DNA of 64,000 bases from Hydrogenophaga sp. (GTDB taxonomy: Bacteria; Pseudomonadota; Gammaproteobacteria; Burkholderiales; Burkholderiaceae_C), in contig NZ_JAHCKK010000009.1 of NCBI RefSeq assembly GCF_026125825.1, positions 22,272 through 86,271 on the forward strand. The letters are read 5' to 3'. Position 1 is the first letter of the stretch, and every line of letters begins with the position of its first letter. The translations under genes were made by a program, and so were the position numbers. Below are positions 21,898 to 29,452 of the stretch, piece after piece. Below the pieces are notes generated by a model. The model saw only the letters and a program-made list of their open reading frames with translations. It ran no database searches and was not told where the DNA came from.

Positions 21898-22881
21898 ATG
21901 CACACCCTCTCGCGCCGGCGCTTCGGCGCCACCACCCTCGCCGCCCTGGCCGCCACCGCCTGGCATCCCGCCAGCTTTGCGCAGGGCACCGTGCGCCGCC
22001 TGCTCGTCGGCTACCCGCCCGGCGGCACGCTGGACCAGACGGCTCGCCGCGTGGCCGAGGCCTGGCGCAAGCAGGGCGCGAGTTTCATCGTGGACAACCG
22101 CGCGGGCGCCGCCGGCCGCGTGGCCAGCGCGCAGCTCAAGCGCGAGCGCGCCGACGGCCACACCTTGCTGTGCACCCACACCTCGGCGCTCAGCATCTAC
22201 CCGCACGTCTACACCCGGCTTTCTTACGACGCGGTGGCCGACTTCGTGCCCATCTCGCCCGTGGTTTCGGCCACCTGCGCGCTGGCGGTGGGCCCTGCGG
22301 TGCCCGCCTCGGTGAAGACGCTGGCCGACTACGTGAAGTGGGTGCGGCAGTCGCCCACCCACGCCATGTACGCCTCGCCCGCGGCCGGGTCGATGGCGCA
22401 CTTTCTGGGCTACCAGTTCTCCGAGGCGGCGGGCCTGCAGCTGCAGCATGTGGGCTACCGTGGCTCGGCCCCGGCCATGAACGACCTGCTGGGCGGGCAG
22501 ATCCCTGCCTACCTCGGCTTCGTGGCCGATTTCCTGCCCTACCTGCAGAGCGGCAAGCTGCGCATCCTGGCCGTGAGCGGCGAGAAGCGCTCGCGCTTCC
22601 TGCCCCAGGTGCCCAGTTTTGTAGAGCAGGGCCACGCCGCGCTCACCGGCGTGGAGTCGTACGGCCTCTTCGCGCCGCCTGGCACGCCCGAGGCCACGGT
22701 GAAGGCGCTGCACGACGCGGTGATGGCCGCCAGCCGCGACGAGGCCCTGGTGGCCGGCTTCGAAGAGGTGGGCCTGGAGCTGTTCACGCTCAGCCCCAAG
22801 GCCTACGAGCGCTACATCCAGGCCGAGCGCGACAAGTGGGGCCCCGTGGTGCGCGCGTCTGGCTTCAAATCGGAGGAATGA
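21898..22881 (+). CDS. Bug-family tripartite tricarboxylate transporter receptor
   Basis: A 327-residue periplasmic receptor. The leader has a twin-arginine-like LSRRRFGATTLAALA start and cleavage near SFAQG. Family motifs RRLLVGYPPGGTLDQTAR, VDNRAGAAGRVASAQL and GVESYGLFAPPGTPEATV follow. It is the first gene of an apparent operon: its stop region overlaps or abuts the lyase start (ATGA at 22878-22881, SD GGAGG at 22872). Being linked to a nitrobenzoate-type lyase and nitroreductase, it may bind an aromatic carboxylate. No TctAB permease genes are nearby. Confidence 0.88.
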   Translation: MHTLSRRRFGATTLAALAATAWHPASFAQGTVRRLLVGYPPGGTLDQTARRVAEAWRKQGASFIVDNRAGAAGRVASAQLKRERADGHTLLCTHTSALSIYPHVYTRLSYDAVADFVPISPVVSATCALAVGPAVPASVKTLADYVKWVRQSPTHAMYASPAAGSMAHFLGYQFSEAAGLQLQHVGYRGSAPAMNDLLGGQIPAYLGFVADFLPYLQSGKLRILAVSGEKRSRFLPQVPSFVEQGHAALTGVESYGLFAPPGTPEATVKALHDAVMAASRDEALVAGFEEVGLELFTLSPKAYERYIQAERDKWGPVVRASGFKSEE

Positions 22882-22883
22882 GC

Positions 22884-23453
22884 ATGACACCGCAAGCCAT
22901 CGACGACCGCGAAGCGCTCATTCAGCGCAGCATCGCTTTTCTGGACGAGGTCAAGGACATGACCGCCGGCACGCCCGTGGAGCGCTGGCTCAACGCCACG
23001 CACGGCCCGGGCAGTGCGCTGTACGACGAGCTGGCCCGCCTCGTGAAAGCGGGCGTGCGCGACGGCTGGGCGGCCAACGTCGAGATCACCGGGCCGCACT
23101 ACCGCCGCAGCCGCATCGCCGAGCCGTCGCAGCGCACGCACTGGTTCAGCATCACGGCGGTGTACATGGACAGCACGGGCAACACCCAGGGCAACCCGGG
23201 GCACACCTTCCGTGGCCAGTACCACGCCCACCCCTATGGCGAGCTGAACATGGTGATCCCGCTCAACCCGGGTGCCGCGCTGGCCGGCCCCAATGGCTGG
23301 TGCGAAGGCGGCTGGACCGCGCCCGGCCCGGGCAGCCACCACTACCCCGAGGCGCGCGGGGGCGCGGTCATCGCGCTGTTCTACCTGCCGGCGGGGCGCA
23401 TCGCCTACCACCCGCCGCCCGAGGTGGCCGCGCCGGTGGAGCACGCAGCGTGA
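22884..23453 (+). CDS. pnbB: 4-Hydroxylaminobenzoate lyase (DUF4863 family)
   Basis: A 189-residue protein matching the p-hydroxylaminobenzoate lyase family (DUF4863). It has the opening RSIAFLDEVKDMTAG, the central GWAANVEITGPHYRRSRI, a cupin-like metal site with GQYHAHPYGELNMVIPL and the PGPGSHHYPEARGG segment. The family turns 4-hydroxylaminobenzoate into protocatechuate with release of ammonia. ATG 22884 sits 7 bases after GGAGG; an upstream in-frame ATG at 22878 is too close to it. The next gene is a nitroreductase coupled by GTGA, giving the two steps of 4-nitrobenzoate breakdown side by side. Confidence 0.82.
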   Translation: MTPQAIDDREALIQRSIAFLDEVKDMTAGTPVERWLNATHGPGSALYDELARLVKAGVRDGWAANVEITGPHYRRSRIAEPSQRTHWFSITAVYMDSTGNTQGNPGHTFRGQYHAHPYGELNMVIPLNPGAALAGPNGWCEGGWTAPGPGSHHYPEARGGAVIALFYLPAGRIAYHPPPEVAAPVEHAA

Positions 23454-24151
23454 GCGGGTCTTGCACCGAAGACACCGCCCGCGTGGTGGATGGCGTGATG
23501 CGTGCGCGCCGCAGCCTGCGCGCCTACCGGCCCGAGCCGGTGCCGCGCGCGCTGCTCGAAGAACTGCTGGCCGTGGCCTGCACCGCGCCGAGCAACTCGA
23601 ACACCCAGCCCTGGCGGGTGCACGCCGTGGCGGGCGCGGCCCTGAGGTCGATGGGCGATGCGCTGGTGGCCGCGTTCCGCGAGAACCGCCTGCCGCCTTC
23701 GCCGCATTTCCCCGACCCGCTGCCCGAGGAACACGCGCAGCGGCAGCGCGAGTTCGGCGCGGTCTACTACCGCAGCCTGGGCATCGACCCGACCGACATG
23801 CCCGCCCGCATGCGCCAGACCGAGAAGAACTTCCATTTCTTCGGCGCCCCGGTCGGCCTGATCTTCACCATCGACGCCCGGCTCGCACCGCACAGCTGGC
23901 TGGACCTGGGCCTGCTGGTGCAGAACGTGATGATCGCGGCGAGCGCGCGCGGCCTGGGCACCTGCCCGCAGGTGTCGTTCGCGCGCTTTCACCCGGTGAT
24001 CGCGCAGCACCTCGCGCTGCGCGAGCACGAGCTCACGGTGTGCGGCATGTCGCTGGGTTACCCCGAGCGCGATGCGCCCGTCAACCGCCTGGCCATGCCG
24101 CGCCGCGAAGTGGGCGAGTTCGCCAGCTTCCAGGGCTTCAGGGCGGCTTGA
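23450..24151 (+). CDS. pnbA: Nitroreductase (probable 4-nitrobenzoate reductase)
   Basis: A 233-residue FMN-dependent nitroreductase. The N-terminal FMN site is RRSLRAYRPEPVP, followed by CTAPSNSNTQPWRVH, a central dimer region, LGLLVQNVMIAASARGLGTCPQ and a C-terminal GYPERDAPVNR. The GTG start overlaps the lyase stop (GTGA at 23450-23453). Together the pair would reduce 4-nitrobenzoate to the hydroxylamine and convert it to protocatechuate. Assignment to that exact substrate rests on gene context; related enzymes act on other nitroaromatics. Its 3' end overlaps the convergent LysR gene by 14 bp. Confidence 0.8.
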   Translation: MSGSCTEDTARVVDGVMRARRSLRAYRPEPVPRALLEELLAVACTAPSNSNTQPWRVHAVAGAALRSMGDALVAAFRENRLPPSPHFPDPLPEEHAQRQREFGAVYYRSLGIDPTDMPARMRQTEKNFHFFGAPVGLIFTIDARLAPHSWLDLGLLVQNVMIAASARGLGTCPQVSFARFHPVIAQHLALREHELTVCGMSLGYPERDAPVNRLAMPRREVGEFASFQGFRAA

Positions 24152-25058
24152 GCTGCCACTGCTGGCGCGCGACGTCCTGAAGAAAGCCCGTGACGGCGCG
24201 CACCCTGGCGGCGTTGCGCCGGCTGGGCAGCGAGACGGCGTACATGGTGTGGGCCACGCTGGAAGCGAACGGCGCGAGCACCTCCACCAGGCGGCCGCTG
24301 GCCACGTCGGCCGCGGCCAGCGGGCGCGAGAGCATGCCAATGCCCGCCCCGGCCACCAGGGCGTGGTGCACCAGCGCCGAGGTGTTGGCGGCGAGTTGCG
24401 AGCGCACGGTGACGTCCAGCGGCCGGCCGCCCTGGCGGAATTTCCAGGTCACGGCGGGGCCTTGCGCGGTGTGCGTGACGGTCTGGTGCTGCTGCAGTTC
24501 GTGCGGGTCGGCCGGCACGCCCTGCGCGTGCAGGTAGGCGGGCGAGGCGTACAGGCGCCGCTCGAACGAGCCGAGTTCGCGCGCCACCACGGCATCGCTG
24601 TGGCCCACCGTCGTGCGCAGCGCCACGTCGATGCCATCGGTCACGAGGTCGGCCACGCGGTCGTCGGCCACGAGCTCGATGCGCAGCGCCGGGTGGCGCG
24701 CGCGCAGCTGGGCCAGGCAGGGCACGAGCAGTTGCTCGCAGATCTCCTGGCTGGAGGCCAGGCGCAGCGCGCCTGCCACGTGGTTTCGCTGCCGGGACAG
24801 CGCGGCGGAGATGTCTTCCATCTGCGCCAGCAGGGCACGCGCCTCCTGCGCCAGCTCGGCGCCTTCGGGCGTGGCCGACAGCCCATGCGTGGAGCGGCGC
24901 AGCAAGGTCACGCCGTAGCCGGCTTCGAGGCGGTCCACGCCGCGCGTGACCACCGACACCGCCACGTTCATCTCGCGCGCGGCGCCCGAGAACGACCGCA
25001 GATCGAGCGATCGGACCAGCCACCGCAGGTCTGCAGGGTCGGGGAGGAAGTGTTTCAT
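24138..25058 (-). CDS. LysR-family regulator
   Basis: A 306-residue LysR protein of the AaeR/DsdC-like subclass (PADLRWLVRSLDLRSFSGAAR, AVSVVTRGVDRLEAGYGVTLL, SQEICEQLLVPCLAQLRARH). The start at 25058 puts the winged helix at residues 5-65; an upstream ATG at 25097 would add 13 residues. It converges on the nitroreductase gene with a 14-bp overlap. It may be a second regulator of the nitroaromatic module, although its position gives it no shared promoter with those genes. Confidence 0.85.
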   Translation of the reverse strand: MKHFLPDPADLRWLVRSLDLRSFSGAAREMNVAVSVVTRGVDRLEAGYGVTLLRRSTHGLSATPEGAELAQEARALLAQMEDISAALSRQRNHVAGALRLASSQEICEQLLVPCLAQLRARHPALRIELVADDRVADLVTDGIDVALRTTVGHSDAVVARELGSFERRLYASPAYLHAQGVPADPHELQQHQTVTHTAQGPAVTWKFRQGGRPLDVTVRSQLAANTSALVHHALVAGAGIGMLSRPLAAADVASGRLVEVLAPFASSVAHTMYAVSLPSRRNAARVRAVTGFLQDVARQQWQLKPP

Positions 25059-25164
25059 CGGCCGTGCCTTTGCCTTGGCGTGCGGAGCAAAAGCCATTAT
25101 CGGGCCGGGCAGTGGTTGGGCGCCCCGGGCCTTGCTGAGGCCGCGAAGCCCCGCGGCGGGGGCT

Positions 25165-26442
25165 TCAGCGCGCTGGCGTGACGCGCCAGAGGGTGTTGGA
25201 GAGGTCGTCCGCCACGATGAGGGCGCCCTTGGGGTCCACGGTCACGCCCACCGGCCGGCCCATGGTCTTGCCCTCGCTCTGGAAGCCGGTGACAACGTCC
25301 ACCGCCGGGCCGCTGGGGCGGCCGTTGGCGAAGGGCACGAAGATCACCTTGTAGCCCACGGGCTCGTCGCGGTTCCAGCTGCCGTGCAGGCCGACGAAGG
25401 CGCCTTCGGCAAAAGGTGCCGCAAACCCGCCCGGCACGAAGGACAGCCCCAGCGGCGCCGAGTGCGAGGGCAGGGCCACGTCCGGGCGCACGGTGGCCTG
25501 CACCTTCTGCTCGTCCTGAGGCTGCACGCGGCGGTCGACGTTGGGGCCCCAGTACGCATAGGGCCAGCCGTAGAACGCCCCTTCCCGCACCGAGGTGAGG
25601 TAGTCGGGCACGAGGTCGGGGCCGAGTTCGTCGCGCTCGTTGACCACCGCCCAGAGTTGCCGGCTCGTGGGCTCGAACGCCAGCGCCGTGGGGTTGCGCA
25701 GGCCGGTGGCGAAGGTGCGCGTCGCGCCTGTGCGGGCGTCGATCTGCCAGACCACGGCGCGGTTTTCCTCCACCGCCATGCCGCGCTCGCCGATGTTGCT
25801 GTTGGAGCCGATGCCGACGTAGAGGTAGCGGCCGTCTGCGTCGGCGGCGAGCGATTTCGTCCAGTGGTGGTTGACCGCCGAAGGCAGCTTGGTCACCGAG
25901 ACGGGCGCGGCGCCGGCCTGGGTCTGCCCGGCCACGTACTCAAAGCGCACCAGCTCGTCCTGGTTGGCGACATAGAGCTGGTTGCCCACCAGGGCCAGGC
26001 CGTAGGGCGCGTTGAGGTCCTTGGCGTAGACCCACCGGCCTTCGTAGGTGCCATCGCCATCGGCGTCGCGCAGCAGGGTCAGCTGGTTGCCGCCTTTGAC
26101 GGCGGTGTTGCCCCTGGCCTTGATGATGCCGGCGATGTAGTCCTTGGGCTTGAGCACGGGCGCGCCGCCACCTTTGCCTTCGGCCACGAGGATGTCGCCG
26201 TTGGGCAGCACCAGCGACTGGCGCGGGACTTTCATGTCGGTGGCGATGGCCTGGATTTTCCAGCCGGGCGGCACCGTGGGCCGGCGCTCGCCCCACAGGG
26301 CAGGCTCCGCGATGCGCATGCTGGGCAGCAGGCCCCGCTGCGGCGGTGGCAGCTCGGGCTGGGCCGTCTGTGCGCCAGCGGTTCCCACGGCCGAGGCCGC
26401 CAGCGCCAGCGCGGCGCCCAGGAGGCGGGCCGGGGCCATCAT
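25165..26442 (-). CDS. Sorbosone dehydrogenase-like PQQ-type beta-propeller protein
   Basis: A 425-residue exported protein. A signal peptide ends near GTAGAQ; the mature part is a beta-propeller of the glucose/sorbosone dehydrogenase type (VPRQSLVLPNGDILVAEG, NAPYGLALVGNQLYVANQDE, GLRNPTALAFEPTSRQLWAV, FYGWPYAYWG, GLHGSWNRDEPVGYKV, GRPVGVTVDPKGALIVADD). These are the sugar dehydrogenase motifs, including the active-site-like YGWPY. It likely oxidises a sugar or aldose in the periplasm, perhaps with PQQ. The start at 26442 overlaps the stop of the DUF2231-type gene (ATGATG), so these two form an operon. Confidence 0.85.
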   Translation of the reverse strand: MMAPARLLGAALALAASAVGTAGAQTAQPELPPPQRGLLPSMRIAEPALWGERRPTVPPGWKIQAIATDMKVPRQSLVLPNGDILVAEGKGGGAPVLKPKDYIAGIIKARGNTAVKGGNQLTLLRDADGDGTYEGRWVYAKDLNAPYGLALVGNQLYVANQDELVRFEYVAGQTQAGAAPVSVTKLPSAVNHHWTKSLAADADGRYLYVGIGSNSNIGERGMAVEENRAVVWQIDARTGATRTFATGLRNPTALAFEPTSRQLWAVVNERDELGPDLVPDYLTSVREGAFYGWPYAYWGPNVDRRVQPQDEQKVQATVRPDVALPSHSAPLGLSFVPGGFAAPFAEGAFVGLHGSWNRDEPVGYKVIFVPFANGRPSGPAVDVVTGFQSEGKTMGRPVGVTVDPKGALIVADDLSNTLWRVTPAR

Positions 26443-26822
26443 GCCGGCCTCCGCAGAAAGCCCGCAATGCCGGTGGCGCTGGCCGCCACGGCGAGCACCA
26501 GCACCACGGCCGACAGGATCAACCCGGCCGGCATCGCGGCCCAGCCGTCCTTGCCGTGGATGAGGGCGTTGACGAAGCCGACCACGAAGGTGAGCAGCAG
26601 CAAGGCCAGGTAGACCAGCCCCCCCTGATGGCGCTGGGCGGGCGAGCGCAGCACCTGCACCGCCGCCCAGAGCAGCACCGGGCCGGCCACCAGCAGCGCC
26701 CCGGCGTTCAACCACGCGGCGAAGTTGACCCACTGGATCTCCTGGCTGCTGAAGTAGGCCCAGTCGCTGAGCAAGGCGCCCAGGAAGAGCGGCACGGAAG
26801 ACAGGGCGAAGAGGGCATGCAT
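26439..26822 (-). CDS. DUF2231-type four-helix membrane protein
   Basis: A 127-residue protein with four transmembrane helices (ALFALSSVPLFLGALL, AAWLNAGALLVAGPVLLWA, LVYLALLLLTFVVGFV, LILSAVVLVLAVAASATG) and the loop SPAQRHQGGLVYLALL plus FVNALIHGKDGWAAMP. This resembles the DUF2231 family of small membrane proteins often linked to PQQ sugar dehydrogenases and cytochromes. It is the promoter-proximal gene of a two-gene operon with the sorbosone-dehydrogenase-like protein. Electron transfer or membrane anchoring is plausible; no haem-binding His pair is certain. Confidence 0.75.
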   Translation of the reverse strand: MHALFALSSVPLFLGALLSDWAYFSSQEIQWVNFAAWLNAGALLVAGPVLLWAAVQVLRSPAQRHQGGLVYLALLLLTFVVGFVNALIHGKDGWAAMPAGLILSAVVLVLAVAASATGIAGFLRRPA

Positions 26823-26844
26823 TCAGGGGTTCGCAGTCGCAAGA

Positions 26845-26868
26845 AGAGGGCTCATTAGAGGGCTCATT
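26845..26868. repeat. Tandem duplication of a 12-bp unit
   Basis: AGAGGGCTCATT occurs twice without gap, just upstream of the start of the DUF2231-type gene (minus strand). Read on the minus strand it gives repeated AATGAGCCCTCT. It may be a recent duplication in the promoter or leader. Confidence 0.7.
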
Positions 26869-26900
26869 GAGACCATCTTCCTCAGCGGGTGTGGCGGCGT

Positions 26901-26918
26901 CTGTTCGCCAGCGAACAG
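26901..26918. promoter_or_regulatory. 18-bp inverted repeat ahead of the oxidase operon
   Basis: CTGTTCGC, a CA spacer and GCGAACAG form a perfect 8-bp inverted repeat in the divergent spacer between the DUF2231-type gene and ctaG. It is a candidate operator for one or both. The arm spacing does not fit the CTGT-N8-ACAG SOS box. Confidence 0.5.
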
Positions 26919-27000
26919 TGCGCGGTGCCGCTCCGTGGTGTCATGCGCGTGGGCGGCGCGGCCCCAGTGCCGGCGGGCGCCCCACCTGGAGGACCATGCC

Positions 27001-27765
27001 TTGGACGAATTGAAACGGTGGGTGCCGTATTGCGGCGAGGCGCCCGACCCGGCGAGCTGGCTGGGCCGGTGGAACCTCGACCCGGTGCTGGGCATCGCCC
27101 TGTTGCTGCTCCTGGTGCTGCTCTGGCGTGCGCGCGTGGGGGGTGGGCTCACGCCCCGCCGGCGCCAGAGCCTGCAGGGCGCGTGGGCGCTCACCGTGGT
27201 GCTGTATGTGTCGCCGCTGTGCGCCCTGAGCTCGGCCTTCTTCACCGTGCGGGTGATCCACCACCTCGCGCTGGTGCTGGTGATGGCGCCTTTGCTGGTG
27301 CACGGCCTGGAGCCCTGGCTGCGGCGCTGGCCGGTGTCGCTCTGGGGCGCCACGGCCGCCTCGGCGGTGGTGTTCTGGATCTGGCATGCGCCGGCCCCTT
27401 ACGCGGCGGCGCTGTCGTCGCACGGCATCTACGCGCTGATGCAGTTCACGCTGCTGGCCAGTGCGATGGGGTTCTGGCTCGCGGTGCGACGGGCCGGGCC
27501 GGCGGCGGCCATGGGCGCGGTGCTGGTCACGACGGTGTTGATGGGCCTGCTCGGCGCGCTGATCACTTTCGCGGGACAGCCGCTGTACCCGCCGCACTTC
27601 GCCTCCGCGCTGAGCTGGGGCGTGGCGCCGCTGGAAGACCAGCAGCTCGCCGGCATCACGATGTGGGCGCCGGGCAGCATCGCCTACCTGGCCGCGGCGA
27701 TGGCGATCGGCTGGCGCTGGATGGACGCCGAACGCGCGCGCGCCTGGCGCGCCGACCCCGCATGA
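27001..27765 (+). CDS. ctaG: Cytochrome c oxidase assembly protein CtaG (caa3 type)
   Basis: A 254-residue membrane protein of the caa3-type CtaG family with six to seven hydrophobic helices. Characteristic pieces are YCGEAPDPASWLGRWNLDP near the N-terminus, VRVIHHLALVLVMAPLLVHG with the conserved His pair, FWIWHAPAPYAAA, and a late PLEDQQLAGITMWAPGS. It helps insert copper or assemble subunit I/II of caa3 oxidases. TTG 27001 is chosen because GGAGGA lies seven bases upstream and the extended frame to 26935 has no family-like sequence. The next gene overlaps it (ATGA), and oxidase genes follow. Confidence 0.88.
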   Translation: MDELKRWVPYCGEAPDPASWLGRWNLDPVLGIALLLLLVLLWRARVGGGLTPRRRQSLQGAWALTVVLYVSPLCALSSAFFTVRVIHHLALVLVMAPLLVHGLEPWLRRWPVSLWGATAASAVVFWIWHAPAPYAAALSSHGIYALMQFTLLASAMGFWLAVRRAGPAAAMGAVLVTTVLMGLLGALITFAGQPLYPPHFASALSWGVAPLEDQQLAGITMWAPGSIAYLAAAMAIGWRWMDAERARAWRADPA

Positions 27766-28409
27766 ACCTCATTGCCGCCATCGAATGGGCCGAGGGCTAC
27801 CACCGGCGCGGCCTTTACTCGCCGATTGGCGTGACCTTCCACTGGGTGATGGCCGCGCTCATGGTGTTCCAGCTGGCCCATGGGTGGTACCTGGGGTGGC
27901 AGCCGGTGGGGGGCGACAAGTACATCGGCTACCAGACGCACACGCAGGTGGGGTTGACGATCATGCTGCTGGGCACGCTGCGCCTGTGTTGGCACAGCCA
28001 GATCAGCGGACCCGATACGGTGGACGAGGCGTCGCTGACGGGCAAGGCCAGCCGCCTCCTGCAGAGTTGGTTCTACGTGAGCTTTTTCGCGCTGCCGATC
28101 AGCGGCTGGGTCATGTGGTCCACCCTGCCGAGCGACCTGCCCTTGTCCATCGCCGGTCTGATCCCGTTTCCCAACCTGCCTTTCGACCAGCTCTCCGAGG
28201 GCCTGCAGCACCGCCTGATGCAGTGGGCCGCCAGCGCCCATTACTGGATCGTGTGGATCACGGCGCTGCTCATCCCCGGCCACGCCGGGGCGGCGGTGCT
28301 GCACCACCTGATCAAGCGCGACCGCGTGCTGCCTTCGATGTTCGACCTCAACGGTCCGGCGTCGCCGGGCGTGGTGGGATCTGCGCCAGATAAAGGCCCA
28401 GTTGCCTGA
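27762..28409 (+). CDS. Cytochrome b561-like membrane protein
   Basis: A 215-residue protein with four transmembrane helices and well-placed His residues (SPIGVTFHWVMAALMVFQLAHG in helix 1, GYQTHTQVGLTIMLLG in helix 2, SAHYWIVWITALLIPGHAG in helix 4), the pattern of the b561/Ni-Fe-hydrogenase-type cytochrome b family that binds two b haems. It overlaps ctaG by ATGA. Its 3' end runs 62 bp into the convergent diheme cytochrome gene on the other strand. It probably feeds electrons from quinol or another carrier to periplasmic cytochromes. Confidence 0.85.
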   Translation: MNLIAAIEWAEGYHRRGLYSPIGVTFHWVMAALMVFQLAHGWYLGWQPVGGDKYIGYQTHTQVGLTIMLLGTLRLCWHSQISGPDTVDEASLTGKASRLLQSWFYVSFFALPISGWVMWSTLPSDLPLSIAGLIPFPNLPFDQLSEGLQHRLMQWAASAHYWIVWITALLIPGHAGAAVLHHLIKRDRVLPSMFDLNGPASPGVVGSAPDKGPVA

Positions 28410-29034
28410 CCTGCCCCGCGTCGAGCTGCTGCGCCACTTCCAACATCACATGATTGCCGTCGTTGCGCCGTTTCGAGAGTTGCCAGTCCTGCAGTTGCTG
28501 GATCAGGTAGAAGGCCGGCTGGGCGTTGAGCGGCGGGCCGTTGGCGCTGCCCACGCCTTCGGCGCCGTGGCATTGCTGGCACGCGCGCGCGTACAGCGCC
28601 GGGGTCTGCGGGGCGATCGCTTCCTGCGTGGCGGCGGGCAAGGCCTGCGGCGGCAGGGCGGCGTAGTGGTTGGCCACGCGCACGCGCTCGTGGCTGTCGA
28701 GAAAGCGCGCCACGTCGCGCATCACCTCGTGCGGGCGCAGGCCTGCGGCGTAGTCTTCCATCTGCTTTTGCAGGTAGCCCGCAGGCAGGCCGGCGATGCG
28801 CGGCGCGTCAAAGCCATTGCCTTCGCCGCGCACGCCGTGGCAGGTGGCGCAGGCGTAGCGCGCGCCGGCCTGGCCACCGCTCATGGCGATGAGTTCGCCG
28901 CTGCGGCTCCAGGGGTCTTCGCTGGGGGTCTTGCGGTCGGTGCAGGCCGTGGTCAGGGCCAGCGCGCACAGGGCCAGCAGCAGCGAGCCGAGGTTCGCGC
29001 GCCGGTGGTCTTGCAGCGACGGGTGTGTGCGCAT
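28348..29034 (-). CDS. Diheme c-type cytochrome, lipoprotein
   Basis: A 228-residue c-type cytochrome with two haem sites: CATCH near residue 60 and CQQCH near residue 150, each followed by a distal region with Met. The N-terminal hydrophobic stretch ends in a lipobox-like LTTAC, so it should be a lipid-anchored periplasmic protein. ATG 29034 is used; ATG 29055 is an alternative that adds seven residues. Its 3' end overlaps the cytochrome b gene by 62 bp and its start touches the start of the divergent cytochrome gene. Cytochrome c4-like electron donor to the oxidase is the natural inference. Confidence 0.82.
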   Translation of the reverse strand: MRTHPSLQDHRRANLGSLLLALCALALTTACTDRKTPSEDPWSRSGELIAMSGGQAGARYACATCHGVRGEGNGFDAPRIAGLPAGYLQKQMEDYAAGLRPHEVMRDVARFLDSHERVRVANHYAALPPQALPAATQEAIAPQTPALYARACQQCHGAEGVGSANGPPLNAQPAFYLIQQLQDWQLSKRRNDGNHVMLEVAQQLDAGQVRQLGLYLAQIPPRPATPDR

Positions 29035-29452
29035 GGGAACTAGATCATCGTGCATACCGGGCGCGCCGCGCTCGCCGAAGGGCTATTGCGGCCGCTGGCT
29101 GGTGCTGGCCTGCATCGGCCTGGCGGCCTGCGACGGCCCGCCCGACCGCACGCCGACGCTGGCCGACGCCGATGCCGCCACGGGCCGGCGGCTCGTCGCC
29201 GAGAAGGGCTGCGTGGCCTGCCACAGCTTCCCCGATGTGAAGTGGCCGCGCGGCGGGCTCGGGCCCTCGCTGCACGGCTTCGCGCGCCAGGGCCTGATCG
29301 CCGGGCAGCTGCCCAACCAGCCCGGCGTGCTCATGCAATTTGTCAGGAACGCGCCCGGGCTGATGCCCGGGACGGCCATGCCGGCCATCACGATGTCAGA
29401 CCAGGAAGCCCGCGATGTCACAGCCTACCTCCTCACGCTCCAATCTCGCTGA
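29033..29452 (+). CDS. Monohaem c-type cytochrome, lipoprotein
   Basis: A 139-residue class I cytochrome c. Residues 20-33 form a short lipoprotein signal (GRWLVLACIGLAAC). The haem motif CVACH follows near residue 61, then KWPRGGLGPSLHGFARQG and a PGTAMPAITMSD segment carrying the likely axial Met. ATG 29033 overlaps the divergent ATG 29034 at the same CATG, which makes at least one of the two starts doubtful. The 3' end overlaps the subunit II gene by 38 bp, so it is translated as part of the oxidase operon and probably serves as its electron carrier. Confidence 0.8.
   Translation: MGTRSSCIPGAPRSPKGYCGRWLVLACIGLAACDGPPDRTPTLADADAATGRRLVAEKGCVACHSFPDVKWPRGGLGPSLHGFARQGLIAGQLPNQPGVLMQFVRNAPGLMPGTAMPAITMSDQEARDVTAYLLTLQSR

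Noticed and set aside
26901-26918. Possible LexA (SOS) box
   Set aside because: It starts CTGT and ends ACAG, but the spacing is 10 bases, not the 8 of the standard box, and no SOS gene follows.
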